A DNA stretch of 30,295 bases from Chitinophaga pinensis (GTDB lineage: Bacteria; Bacteroidota; Bacteroidia; Flavobacteriales_D; Crocinitomicaceae). Below are positions 21,103-29,233 of the stretch, piece after piece; the first letter of the stretch is position 1; the number at the start of each line of letters is the position of its first letter. Under the pieces are notes generated by a model. The model saw nothing but the letters and a program-made list of their open reading frames with translations. It was not told the DNA's origin and ran no database searches. Made by a program: the position numbers and the translations under genes. The stretch is from the NCBI GenBank assembly GCA_945870115.1, contig CAMBRH010000004.1, positions 1 through 30,295 of the forward strand. Direction: 5' to 3'.

Positions 21103-21558
21103 ATGGAAAAACTTAAGGTAATTTTAAATCATGAAGGATACTGGAGAGATGAAAATAAAAATTGCATTCCTCAAGTTTCAGGAATATTTTTCGTTTATGA
21201 AAGCAAATATAAAGCACGAGATCAAACAATAAAATTAAAAAGATTATTGTATATCGGTGAATCTGATAATGTCCAAGAAAGAATTTGCAATCATCCTAAT
21301 TACAAAATCTGGAAAAATTCATTAGATATTTATTGCGAGTTAAGTTTTTCATTTGTTCCTGTAAGCTGCATATACCGGTTACGCATCGAATCAGCCTATA
21401 TTAGCACGCATAAACCTTTTCTTAATCACCATTCAGATTTTAGTTTTGATTTTGTTGATACTTTTATTATTTCGCTCGGAAGAATTGGATTTACTGAGCC
21501 AGTAATTGATTTAAAAAAAAATACTCAAGATATATTAAGTTTTGATGAAATGGGCTAA
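21103..21558 (+). CDS. Stand-alone GIY-YIG domain protein
   Basis: A 151-residue protein with a GIY-YIG nuclease-type domain at about residues 25-112: VSGIFFVYE (GIF in place of GIY), LLYIGESDNVQERICNHPNY (the YIG motif, then the Arg and the His), and RIESAYISTHKPFLNH (the Glu and Asn that close the active site). The tyrosine of the first motif is replaced by phenylalanine, so activity may be reduced or changed. No second domain is attached (no UvrC, Tn or HNH part), and the ~40 C-terminal residues are unique. It is monocistronic, with its own promoter region and a 12-bp inverted repeat upstream. The role could be DNA repair, restriction-like defence or a non-catalytic one; sequence does not decide. 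Confidence 0.78.
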   Translation: MEKLKVILNHEGYWRDENKNCIPQVSGIFFVYESKYKARDQTIKLKRLLYIGESDNVQERICNHPNYKIWKNSLDIYCELSFSFVPVSCIYRLRIESAYISTHKPFLNHHSDFSFDFVDTFIISLGRIGFTEPVIDLKKNTQDILSFDEMG

Positions 21559-21660
21559 TAGAAAAAATGCAAAGAATACCAAAAATAGTTTGAATAAATA
21601 AATTCCAATTAAATAAATATTAAATCATCTTTTAAGTAGAATATAAATACAAACAAAATT

Positions 21661-21807
21661 ATGGAAATGAAAATTAACAATCATCGTTTGAAAAAACAAA
21701 TGAATAACAAAATATTATATATCAAAGATTTTTTTTGCTTTTTCCTCTTTTTTACCACAATTTTAAGTACAATTTTTGTAATCGTTTATCTAATGTTTTC
21801 ATCCTAG
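21661..21807 (+). CDS. 48-aa single-pass membrane peptide (possible)
   Basis: ATG 21661 to TAG 21807. A basic N-terminus (MEMKINNHRLKKQMNNK) is followed by one hydrophobic helix (FFCFFLFFTTILSTIFVIVY). I recognise no family. The basic-then-hydrophobic layout is what is expected of a small inner-membrane peptide with the N-terminus inside, but short hydrophobic frames arise easily in T-rich DNA. It is not alone: a 58-aa membrane peptide lies 1.2 kb upstream. It stands apart from its neighbours by ~100 bp on each side. Confidence 0.35.
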   Translation: MEMKINNHRLKKQMNNKILYIKDFFCFFLFFTTILSTIFVIVYLMFSS

Positions 21808-21951
21808 TCCGCTCGATTTTAATTGGGCGTTATATTTTTTATAGGTAAAAATACTCAATTTTATAAGTGTTTTAAAGTAATTGTGGTCTTTTTTAAATCA
21901 TTATTTTACTTTTTAATCGATATTTGAAAATAAATTTTTAGATAACTAATT

Positions 21952-22180
21952 ATGAAAAAAAAAAATATTCTTATTCTCGTTCTCATTTGTTTCTCTTGTT
22001 TCATGTAAAAAAACATTTACCTGTGATTGTAAAGCAACTTTAGCAGGTACAACAAATATTAGACATTCAATTGTGAATGCAACAAAAAAAAATGCGAAAA
22101 TTGAATGTGATAATATTGAATACAATCAAGATGCAATTTACAAAACAAATGATGGGAGTTACATTTGTGATTTACAATAA
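21952..22180 (+). pseudogene. Small lipoprotein gene out of frame by one base in an A11 tract
   Basis: As written, ATG 21952 reads only 18 codons to a stop at 22006. If one A of the eleven (21955-21965) is removed, the frame becomes a ~75-residue lipoprotein: MKKKIFLFSFSFVSLVSCKK (an excellent signal peptide with lipobox LVSC), then TFTCDCKATLAGTTNIRHSI, KNAKIECDNIEYNQDAIY and a final SYICDLQ, with five further cysteines besides the lipid one. The downstream frame has no other start. The mature domain is unknown. Either the gene is switched off (or phase-variable) by slippage in the A tract, or the tract was miscounted during sequencing. Confidence 0.6.
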
Positions 22181-22329
22181 AAAAATTACGCTACTACTCT
22201 TGGTTTAAAATAATTTTTCCTTTCAAGGTCAAAAGCTTTGATTGGAAGAGTTATTTTAATTTTCAAAAACATTAATAAGAATAAAATTAAGTAATTTTAG
22301 CACAAAATATATAAATTACTTTTAATTAA

Positions 22330-23043
22330 ATGTCCATTTTTCAATTCAAACATTTCTCGATTCTTCAAAAAGATTCCGCAATGAAAATCGGAACCGATGC
22401 AATGATTTTCGGGGCTTTAATTTCAGTTGAAGCTAAAACTAATGCTTTGGATATTGGAACTGGAACGGGAGTATTGAGTTTGATGTTAGCACAAAAAAAC
22501 AAAAACTTACATATATCTGCAATAGAAATAGATGAAAAAGCAAGTTTAGAGGCAAAATTTAATGTTGAAAATTCTAGTTTTAAAAATCAAGTTGAAGTAA
22601 TTCATTCAGATTTTTTGCTCTGCGATTTCACTGAAAAATTTGATTTAATTGTTTCAAATCCTCCATTTTTTGAAAAGAGTTTAAAATCAAGCGGAAAAGT
22701 TGAAAGTGAACAGAAAAACCTAGCTCGTCACACTGAATCTTTACCTTTTGAAAGTTTACTGAAAAAGGTTTCTGATTTATTAAAGGAAGAAGGTGATTTT
22801 TGGATTATTTTACCTGTTAATGCTGCTGATAAATTAATTCTAATAGCAAACCATCAGCGGTTATATTTAAAAGATGAGATTGCTGTTTACGGAAAACCAA
22901 ATCTTTTGATTCGTAAAATAGTATGTTTTTCAAGAATACCGATAAAACATTCAACATCAAGCTTATTAATTAGAGTAAACAATAACGATTATTCAGAAGA
23001 TTATAAATTATTGACAATTGATTTTCATAACCGAAAATTATAA
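22330..23043 (+). CDS. trmN6: tRNA1(Val) (adenine(37)-N6)-methyltransferase
   Basis: A 237-residue SAM-dependent methyltransferase of the YfiC/TrmN6 group, which makes m6A at position 37 of tRNA1(Val). It has the family N-terminus (FQFKHFSILQKDSAMKIGTDAMIFGAL), the SAM-binding motif I ALDIGTGTGVLSLMLAQ, the acidic motif II AIEIDEKASLEA, and the N6-adenine catalytic motif NPPFF in LIVSNPPFFEKSLKS, followed by the typical ARHTESLPFESLLKKV. Length fits the family (about 240). It opens the plus-strand run that ends with the beta-mannosidase; the next gene is 41 bp downstream. Specificity for tRNA1(Val) is taken from the family and not shown here. Confidence 0.88.
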   Translation: MSIFQFKHFSILQKDSAMKIGTDAMIFGALISVEAKTNALDIGTGTGVLSLMLAQKNKNLHISAIEIDEKASLEAKFNVENSSFKNQVEVIHSDFLLCDFTEKFDLIVSNPPFFEKSLKSSGKVESEQKNLARHTESLPFESLLKKVSDLLKEEGDFWIILPVNAADKLILIANHQRLYLKDEIAVYGKPNLLIRKIVCFSRIPIKHSTSSLLIRVNNNDYSEDYKLLTIDFHNRKL

Positions 23044-23084
23044 CTACTTTTAATCACATTTTGCAAAATAATAATAGAAATAAT

Positions 23085-23969
23085 ATGAAAAATTTCTTCT
23101 TATTCTCAATCCTAATTGTTTTAATTGCTTCTTGCAGCGTTGGAGGTGGGGTTTCATTTAAAAAAAATGCCGCAAATGGATTTACAACTAACGGAATTAA
23201 CCTTGCTTGTGAAAATGCAAACATTTTTATAGCTGACGAAGAATTTAATGAAAACATCTTAACTTATGGTGAGCTTGTTGCTTTTAAGTTTGAAGATGTT
23301 TCTGGATTTACATCAAAAGGTGGAAAAGTTTTCCCTGGAATGAAGCTTTCAGTGACTAATTCAGAAGGAGAAGAAGTAATAAAGTATGATGACTTTTATG
23401 CTGAAAGCGGTGGTTTTCCAGATCAATCTGGATTGATTTTAACAGCTGATTTAGTTTTAGGTCAGCCAATTTATTCGGGTGATAAATACAAAGTTTCAAT
23501 TTTAATTTGGGATAAAAATGGAGCTGGTACTCTAAAAGGAGAATATTCATTTGAATTGATTGAAAATGAAGCACTTACAATCAAAGCTTCTGATATTGAA
23601 TACAATGAAATTTATTTATTCTCTGAAAACGAAGGAAATACAATTACAGGAAATGTTGTTTCAAAAGACGACAAAATATATTTATTGTTTGAAGGCTTAA
23701 CAGGGTTTACTTCAGAAGAAGGAATGATTTTTCCAGGTTTAAATATGGTAATTACTGATTCTGAAGGAAATGAATTGATGAGTGAAGATGATTTGCTTTC
23801 AGATTTTTCTGATTCAGGATTAGATGAAGAACAGTTCAACAAACAAATGAAAACAAATTTTTCTTTAAATGAATTTGATTTTGAAGGTTCAGTGCACGTT
23901 TATGTTATGATTTGGGACAAAAAAACAGACGCCTTTATTGAAGCTGAGGCTGATTTGGAAGTTGAATAA
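23085..23969 (+). CDS. Lipoprotein with an internal tandem duplication
   Basis: A 294-residue lipoprotein. The signal peptide MKNFFLFSILIVLIASCSVG has a clear lipobox (IASC), followed by a GGG stretch. The mature part holds two homologous units: about residues 60-155 (GELVAFKFEDVSGFTSKGGK, VFPGMKLSVTNSEGEEVI, YKVSILIWDKNGAGTLKGEY) and 195-294 (DKIYLLFEGLTGFTSEEGMI, FPGLNMVITDSEGNELM, HVYVMIWDKKTDAFIEAEAD). The repeats look all-beta, and the protein is acidic. No family is recognised; such proteins are usually surface or periplasmic lipoproteins. I use ATG 23085; the frame is open to a TTG at 23061, which would spoil the signal peptide. The next gene begins 10 bp after its stop. Confidence 0.8.
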   Translation: MKNFFLFSILIVLIASCSVGGGVSFKKNAANGFTTNGINLACENANIFIADEEFNENILTYGELVAFKFEDVSGFTSKGGKVFPGMKLSVTNSEGEEVIKYDDFYAESGGFPDQSGLILTADLVLGQPIYSGDKYKVSILIWDKNGAGTLKGEYSFELIENEALTIKASDIEYNEIYLFSENEGNTITGNVVSKDDKIYLLFEGLTGFTSEEGMIFPGLNMVITDSEGNELMSEDDLLSDFSDSGLDEEQFNKQMKTNFSLNEFDFEGSVHVYVMIWDKKTDAFIEAEADLEVE

Positions 23970-23979
23970 AGCTTTTATT

Positions 23980-25230
23980 TTGAATAAATTAAAGCTTTTA
24001 ATTATTGGAAATGTTTGGCCAGAACCAAATTCTTCTGCCGCTGGTACAAGAATTATTCAATTAATTAGTAGTTTAATTTCCCAGAATAAATTTGAAATAA
24101 CTTTTGCTTCTGCAGCTTTAAAATCAGAATTTTCATTTGATCTAGGATTTTTTGGAATAAATGAAATTATCATAGATTTAAATTCTTCTAGTTTTGATAT
24201 TTTCATAAAAAATTTGAATCCGAAAGTTGTGCTTTTTGATCGTTTCATGATTGAAGAACAATTTGGATGGCGCGTGCGTGAAAATTGTCCGTTTGCACTA
24301 ACTATTTTGGATACAGAAGATTTGCATTCTTTGCGTTTAGGTCGGCAAAAAGCATTCAAAGAAAAAAGAGATTTTCAACAAAAGGATTTATACTCAGGTG
24401 TGGCAAAACGTGAAATTGCTTCAATTTTACGTTGTGATTTAAATTTAATTATTTCTGAAGTTGAATATGAAATTTTAAGATCTGATTTTAAAATAAATCC
24501 AAAAACATTACTTTATATTCCTTTTTTAATTGATGAAATAAATCAAAAAACACCAAATTTTGACGAAAGAATTGATTTCGCTTTCATAGGGAATTTTTAC
24601 CATGAACCTAATATCGATGCTGTTTTAAATCTGAAAGAAAACATTTGGCCTTTGATTCGGAAGAAACTTCCAAAATCAAAGTTGAATATTTATGGAGCAT
24701 ACATGCCTTCGAAAATTTTACAATTAAATAAAGAAATCGAAGGTTTTCATGTTAAAGGTAGAATTGAAAATTCAAAAGATGTTTTCACTTCAGCAAGAGT
24801 TTTTTTAGCACCGTTGAGATTTGGTGCAGGTCAAAAAGGAAAACTTTTTGAAACATTTATCAATGGAATTCCTTCTGTAACTACTTCAATTGGAAAGGAA
24901 TCAATGAATGGAGATTTACCTTGGAATGGTTTTGTTTCAGATGATTTATCTTATTTTGCCGAAAAAGCTGTAGAACTTTATTTGGATAAAATTTTGTGGG
25001 AAAAGTCTGTTAAAAATGGATTTAAAATTTTAAAGAAAAGGTATTTAAGAGAAGATTTTGATTCCATTTTTGAATACACCTTAAATGAAATTCAAGAAAA
25101 TTTTGAAGATCACAGAAATGATAATTTTTTCGGACAGATTTTGCAAAATGATCTTTTAAATGCAACAAAATTCATGTCAAAATGGATCGAAGAAAAAAAT
25201 AAAAATGAATCAAATTATGGAAAAAGATAA
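23980..25230 (+). CDS. GT-B fold glycosyltransferase
   Basis: A 416-residue cytoplasmic glycosyltransferase of the GT4-like type. The N-terminal half starts with LLIIGNVWPEPNSSAAGTRI (the usual glycine-rich sugar-acceptor loop), and the C-terminal half has a nucleotide-sugar site: IDFAFIGNFYHEPNID, KLNIYGAYMP, VFLAPLRFGAGQKGKLFETFINGIPSVTT (the G-x-G-x-K-x-x-E pattern). There is no ATG near the start. TTG at 23980 gives the right N-terminus and a 10-bp gap from the lipoprotein gene; another TTG at 23962 is possible but would overlap it. Its 3' end overlaps the exporter gene by 26 bp. It probably builds a cell-surface glycan; the sugar is unknown. Confidence 0.85.
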   Translation: MNKLKLLIIGNVWPEPNSSAAGTRIIQLISSLISQNKFEITFASAALKSEFSFDLGFFGINEIIIDLNSSSFDIFIKNLNPKVVLFDRFMIEEQFGWRVRENCPFALTILDTEDLHSLRLGRQKAFKEKRDFQQKDLYSGVAKREIASILRCDLNLIISEVEYEILRSDFKINPKTLLYIPFLIDEINQKTPNFDERIDFAFIGNFYHEPNIDAVLNLKENIWPLIRKKLPKSKLNIYGAYMPSKILQLNKEIEGFHVKGRIENSKDVFTSARVFLAPLRFGAGQKGKLFETFINGIPSVTTSIGKESMNGDLPWNGFVSDDLSYFAEKAVELYLDKILWEKSVKNGFKILKKRYLREDFDSIFEYTLNEIQENFEDHRNDNFFGQILQNDLLNATKFMSKWIEEKNKNESNYGKR

Positions 25231-26422
25231 GATTGATTTTGTTTTACTTGTTGCAAAAGCGTTTCATGAAAATGGCCTTCCAACGCACAGATTAGAAAAT
25301 AGTTTGGATAATTTATGTGCTAAAATTGGCATTGAAGCAGATTTTTTTTCTAGTCAAGGTTCAATTTTTGCAAGTATTAAAGAAAATGGTGTTTTTAATG
25401 CAAGATTAGTAAAAATCAATTCCAGTGATTTAAATTTAGAAAAAATTGATTTGATAGAATCGATTGTGAATGACGTTTCAAAATTTAAAATCACGGCACT
25501 CGCTGGTATCGAAAGAGTGAAAGTCATTCAATCTTCTGAGCCACTTTATTCTGATTGGATAAAAACCTTATTTTTTGCAATTTCTACAGGAAGTGCAGCC
25601 TGTATTTTTGGAGGAAAAATTCCAGAGATTCTTTGCGCATTCACAATCGGTTTAATAATTGGCTCCTTATTCAGTTTATTGAAGTTTTTACCAAGGTTAA
25701 GCAAAATAATTGTTTTATTGGCAGCCATTTTTGCAGTCATAATTTCAAGTTTGTTCTCTGCTTATTTTGTTGATTTCAAACAAAATATTGCAACAATTTG
25801 TGGCTTAATTATTTTAATTCCAGGTTTTTCTTTTACCATTTCAATTACCGAAATAGTTAATAATCATTTTATTGCAGGAATAAGTAGATTCACCGGAGCT
25901 TTCATTACATTTTTAATGATCGCAATCGGAATAGTTGTTGGAAATGAAATCATGAAATATTTACCAGAATTTAATGATAAAATCCGATTAGACTTTTTTC
26001 CTTTTTGGTTCAAATACATCGCTTTAATACTTGTTCCAATGGGATTTTTAGTTTTATTTAAAGCCAAAAAGTCTGATTTCTTATGGATCTCTCTTGCTTG
26101 TTGGTGTTCATTTTTTTCCTATGAAATAATTAGTAACTATTTGAATCCAAGCTTTGCTGTTTTTTTAGCTTCATTTATCTTAGGTTTGGTCAGTAATATT
26201 TTCGCAATAATTATGAAAAGAAATGAATCAATTATGCTTGTTCCGGGAATGATTCTACTTGTTCCAGGTTCATTAGGTTTTTTCAGTATTTCTCATATGA
26301 TTGAAAGCAATGTTATCGCTGGAATTGAAACAGCTTTGTTAATGCTTTCAACATCTATGGCTTTAGTTTTTGGTTTGATTTTTTCAAATATTTTAATTAA
26401 TGTTGAGAAGATTAAAAAGTAG
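25205..26422 (+). CDS. ThrE-type threonine/serine exporter family protein
   Basis: A 405-residue inner-membrane protein with the two halves of ThrE. The N-terminal ThrE part (about 1-250) has a hydrophilic region with HENGLPTHRLENSLDNLCAK and FFSSQGSIFASI, then about five membrane helices; the ThrE_2 part (about 265-405) has about five more, with the conserved LVPGMILLVPGSLG loop. Corynebacterium ThrE exports threonine and serine by proton-motive force; in most bacteria the substrate is untested. Two ATGs (25205, 25217) are possible; both overlap the end of the glycosyltransferase gene, so translation is coupled. It lies 45 bp before the mannosidase gene. Confidence 0.85.
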   Translation: MNQIMEKDKIDFVLLVAKAFHENGLPTHRLENSLDNLCAKIGIEADFFSSQGSIFASIKENGVFNARLVKINSSDLNLEKIDLIESIVNDVSKFKITALAGIERVKVIQSSEPLYSDWIKTLFFAISTGSAACIFGGKIPEILCAFTIGLIIGSLFSLLKFLPRLSKIIVLLAAIFAVIISSLFSAYFVDFKQNIATICGLIILIPGFSFTISITEIVNNHFIAGISRFTGAFITFLMIAIGIVVGNEIMKYLPEFNDKIRLDFFPFWFKYIALILVPMGFLVLFKAKKSDFLWISLACWCSFFSYEIISNYLNPSFAVFLASFILGLVSNIFAIIMKRNESIMLVPGMILLVPGSLGFFSISHMIESNVIAGIETALLMLSTSMALVFGLIFSNILINVEKIKK

Positions 26423-26444
26423 AAAATTCTTGGAAAGTTTTATG

Positions 26445-26452
26445 TAAATTTG
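26445..26452 (+). promoter_or_regulatory. Possible -7 element before the beta-mannosidase gene
   Basis: TAAATTTG matches TAnnTTTG, 16 bp before the ATG at 26468. No TTTG is found at the -33 distance, so this is weak; the gene could also be read from the upstream operon. Confidence 0.3.
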
Positions 26453-26467
26453 TGAAAAATCTGCTTA

Positions 26468-28975
26468 ATGATTAAAATTTTATTTTCAGCAACAATTCTA
26501 TTTTGCATTTTGAATACTTCATTTTTTTCTCAAAACATGAATCCAATTTCTTTGACTTGGAATTTTATCCATCCATTAAAAAAAACGACAATTGCTTTTG
26601 GTGAAAAAGGTTCTGTTCAAGAAAAATTAATTGAAATAGGGGAGTTACCCGATCCATTTTATGGAGAAAATGAAAAATTATTTTCTTGGATTGAAAAACA
26701 CGATTGGGAATTTAATTCCGAATTTCAACTATCAGCATCAGATTTTGAAAATGAATTCATCGAACTAAATTTCCCAGTTGTTGATACGTATTCAAAAATT
26801 TACTTGAATGATTCTTTAATCGCACAAACAAATAATACTTTTCATCCATATTCATTGCAAATAAAAGAAAAAGCAAAAATTGGTAAAAATAAATTAAAAG
26901 TTGTTTTCCAAACACCCATAAATTATCATAGAAAAGCCTACGATGCAAGAAGTTCACAATTACCATCACCAAATGATGTTGGAGAAATTGCAGTTGCTTC
27001 CATGTCACGTAAACCTCAATATCAATTCGGTTGGGATTGGGCGTTGAGAATGAATACAATAGGGTTTTGGAAAGCAGTAAAAATTTTGAAATATTCATCA
27101 AATAGAGTGATTCAATCAAAAGTTGAAACTCAACATATTGATGAAAATTTAGCTAAATTGGATTTAAAAATTTATTTTTTGATTCAGAAAAATGAAAATT
27201 ATACAATTGAAAGTAAGCTTTTCGGTAGATTTGAAAACATACAATTAAAGGGAAATTATTTGTCAGTTCCTTTGAATCTAAAAAATCCAATTTTGTGGTG
27301 GCCTAGAGGACATGGTGATCAATTTTTATACGAAGATGAAATTGCAATTTTGGATCAGAATAATGATTTAATTTCAACTCAAAAAATAAAATTTGGTGTT
27401 CGAACAAGCGAATTGACTCAAGAAAAAGATAAGTGGGGCACGAGCTTTTACCTGAAAATTAATGGTAAACCCATTTTCTGTAAAGGTGCGAATTACATTC
27501 CGCAAGATGTTTTTCCTTCAAGAATTACAAATGAATCAACCATCAATTTGATTGAACAAATGCGAAAATCCAATTTTAACATGGTGCGTGTTTGGGGCGG
27601 AGGTTTTTATCAAGATGATATTTTTTATGAAACATGTGATGAAAAAGGCATCATGGTTTGGCAAGATTTAATGTTTGCATGCGCTATGTATCCTGGAGAT
27701 AAAGAATTTTTGTCTTCAGTAGAAAAAGAATTAAATTTTCAAATTCCAAGAATTTCTGCTCATCCATCAGTGGTTTATTTTAATGGAAATAATGAAGTAG
27801 ATGTTGCGTGGAAAAATTGGGCTTTTCCAATTCGTTATTTAATCGGACCAAAAACGCAACGAGAAATTGAAAAAGATTACGTCAGTTTATTTAAAGTTTT
27901 AGCGCCAAATTTGATCAAAAGACATACAAATTTACCTTATGTACACACTTCTCCGCTAAGTAATTGGGGTAAAGAGGAATATTACAAACACGGCACAATG
28001 CACTATTGGGGAGTTTGGCACGGAAAAGATCCAATTGAAGATTTTGGATTGAAATCAGGAAGATTTAATGCAGAATATGGTTTTCAGTCATTTCCAGAAT
28101 ATTCAACTTTAAAAACCTTTAGTGAAGAAAAAGATTGGGAATTAAATTCTGATGTGATGAAACACCACCAAAAATCCTATGTTGGTAACGGAATGATTAA
28201 AAAACATTCGGATAATTTATTTGGTTCTACAAGTGATTTTAAAGAATTTATTTATTTATCACAATTGACTCAAGCAAAAGCTGTTGGAATTGCAATTGCC
28301 GGTCATCGCTCTGATGCTCCAAGATGTATGGGGACACTTTATTGGCAATTAAATGATTGCTGGTCAGCGCCAACTTGGTCAAGTATCGATTATTTCAATA
28401 ATTGGAAAGCTTTACAATATCAAGTAAAAAATGATTTTGAAGATGTAGCAATAATTGAACAAACGAAAGAACTAGGAAAAGAAAAGTATTTTTTGATTTC
28501 AGATGTTTCCGATACTTTTAATTGCCAAATTAAGTATCAAATTTTTGATTTAGAAGGAAATCAACTTGTCGAAAAAACAGAAAATATTGAAGTCAAAGGA
28601 AATAAACTTCAAGAAATTGCTTTAGAAACACAAGTTGATTCACTTTGCAATAAAAATTACATCTTAAAAGTTTTTTGGAACAATAATTTGGGTGAAGAGA
28701 AAACTAGAATATTTTTCCACGAAAGAGAGAAAAAAGTATTTAAAGCCAAAAAGGAGGAAGTAACATTTGATTTAGTGGAAATTAATGAATTTACTAAAAC
28801 AGCAAAAATCAAAATTAATAATTCAAAATTCATTGCCAATTGTTGGGTTTATTCTAATAAAACTGGAATAACATTCAATACAAATTTTGAACATTATTTA
28901 CCAGGAGAACATTTTATAGAAATAAAATTTGAAAATACTCCAGTTTTAAGTGATTTTGGAATTATTTGGAGGTAA
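26468..28975 (+). CDS. Beta-mannosidase, glycoside hydrolase family 2
   Basis: An 835-residue exported enzyme that removes terminal beta-linked mannose. A signal peptide (MIKILFSATILFCILNTSFFS) is followed by the family 2 jelly-roll sugar-binding domain (about 25-210, with RKPQYQFGWDWALRM, the beta-mannosidase signature), an Ig-like domain (about 215-330), the TIM-barrel catalytic domain (about 335-660) and C-terminal Ig-like domains. The acid/base Glu443 is in YFNGNNEVDVAW and the nucleophile Glu536 is in FNAEYGFQSFP. In Bacteroidota such enzymes act in the periplasm. No SusC/SusD pair is near, so it is not in a standard polysaccharide utilisation locus; its neighbours are a glycosyltransferase and an exporter. 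Confidence 0.93.
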   Translation: MIKILFSATILFCILNTSFFSQNMNPISLTWNFIHPLKKTTIAFGEKGSVQEKLIEIGELPDPFYGENEKLFSWIEKHDWEFNSEFQLSASDFENEFIELNFPVVDTYSKIYLNDSLIAQTNNTFHPYSLQIKEKAKIGKNKLKVVFQTPINYHRKAYDARSSQLPSPNDVGEIAVASMSRKPQYQFGWDWALRMNTIGFWKAVKILKYSSNRVIQSKVETQHIDENLAKLDLKIYFLIQKNENYTIESKLFGRFENIQLKGNYLSVPLNLKNPILWWPRGHGDQFLYEDEIAILDQNNDLISTQKIKFGVRTSELTQEKDKWGTSFYLKINGKPIFCKGANYIPQDVFPSRITNESTINLIEQMRKSNFNMVRVWGGGFYQDDIFYETCDEKGIMVWQDLMFACAMYPGDKEFLSSVEKELNFQIPRISAHPSVVYFNGNNEVDVAWKNWAFPIRYLIGPKTQREIEKDYVSLFKVLAPNLIKRHTNLPYVHTSPLSNWGKEEYYKHGTMHYWGVWHGKDPIEDFGLKSGRFNAEYGFQSFPEYSTLKTFSEEKDWELNSDVMKHHQKSYVGNGMIKKHSDNLFGSTSDFKEFIYLSQLTQAKAVGIAIAGHRSDAPRCMGTLYWQLNDCWSAPTWSSIDYFNNWKALQYQVKNDFEDVAIIEQTKELGKEKYFLISDVSDTFNCQIKYQIFDLEGNQLVEKTENIEVKGNKLQEIALETQVDSLCNKNYILKVFWNNNLGEEKTRIFFHEREKKVFKAKKEEVTFDLVEINEFTKTAKIKINNSKFIANCWVYSNKTGITFNTNFEHYLPGEHFIEIKFENTPVLSDFGIIWR

Positions 28976-29057
28976 GGAAAAACTAAGAAAGTTTTATTTT
29001 AAACTTGATTTTAAAACTTAGATTAATTATTCAAATAACATATGATGCCATAGGAGA

Positions 29058-29072
29058 ATCAGCTTAGCTGAT
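29058..29072. repeat. Short perfect palindrome beside the GC-rich hairpin
   Basis: ATCAGCT-T-AGCTGAT is a 7-bp stem with a one-base loop. It lies in a patch (about 29046-29096) with clearly higher GC than its surroundings, just before the 18-bp palindrome at 29100. The two probably form one intergenic repeat unit. Confidence 0.4.
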
Positions 29073-29099
29073 GAAGACCAAACGAAAGAGCAGGGATAA

Positions 29100-29137
29100 T
29101 ATTTGTAGCGGCGGATTTTAATCCGCCGCTACAAATA
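29100..29137. repeat. GC-rich 18-bp perfect palindrome (REP-like)
   Basis: The arms 29100-29117 and 29120-29137 are exact reverse complements with a 2-base spacer; the core is TAGCGGCGGATT with its complement AATCCGCCGCTA. In DNA of about 30% GC this stands out sharply. It is not followed by a strong T-run on either strand, and encodes nothing. It is the type of intergenic palindrome found in many copies in bacterial genomes; only one copy lies in this window. Confidence 0.7.
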
Positions 29138-29149
29138 AATATTTTCTTT

Positions 29150-29186
29150 TTTGGCGTGTGTTTTTGTTCAAAAACCATGACAAAAA
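29150..29186 (+). repeat. Dispersed repeat, copy 2
   Basis: TTTGGC (29150-29155), GTGTG (29156-29160) and a 26-base block (29161-29186) match the copy at 20865-20907, with two substitutions in the block and without the 4- and 2-base insertions. It lies 13 bp after the GC-rich palindrome. Confidence 0.55.
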
Positions 29187-29208
29187 ATAATTAAATTTTG
29201 TTTGAATC

Positions 29209-29231
29209 AAAATGTTTTTATAAAACATTTT
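29209..29231. terminator. Convergent-gene terminator hairpin
   Basis: AAAATGTTTT (29209-29218) and AAAACATTTT (29222-29231) form a perfect 10-bp stem with a 3-base loop. It lies 3 bp beyond the stop of the minus-strand DUF3108 gene and after the end of the plus-strand mannosidase region, where a T-rich stretch follows on the plus strand. It could end transcription from both sides. The stem is A/T-only except for two G-C pairs, hence only fair confidence. Confidence 0.45.
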
Positions 29232-29233
29232 TC

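Noticed and set aside
26757..27119. 120-codon minus-strand frame inside the beta-mannosidase gene
   Set aside because: Fully inside a well-supported coding region, low-complexity leucine-rich composition, no family resemblance.
28989..29019. 8-bp hairpin AAGTTTTA/TAAAACTT after the beta-mannosidase
   Set aside because: A/T-rich stem, 15-nt loop and no T-run; too weak to call a terminator.
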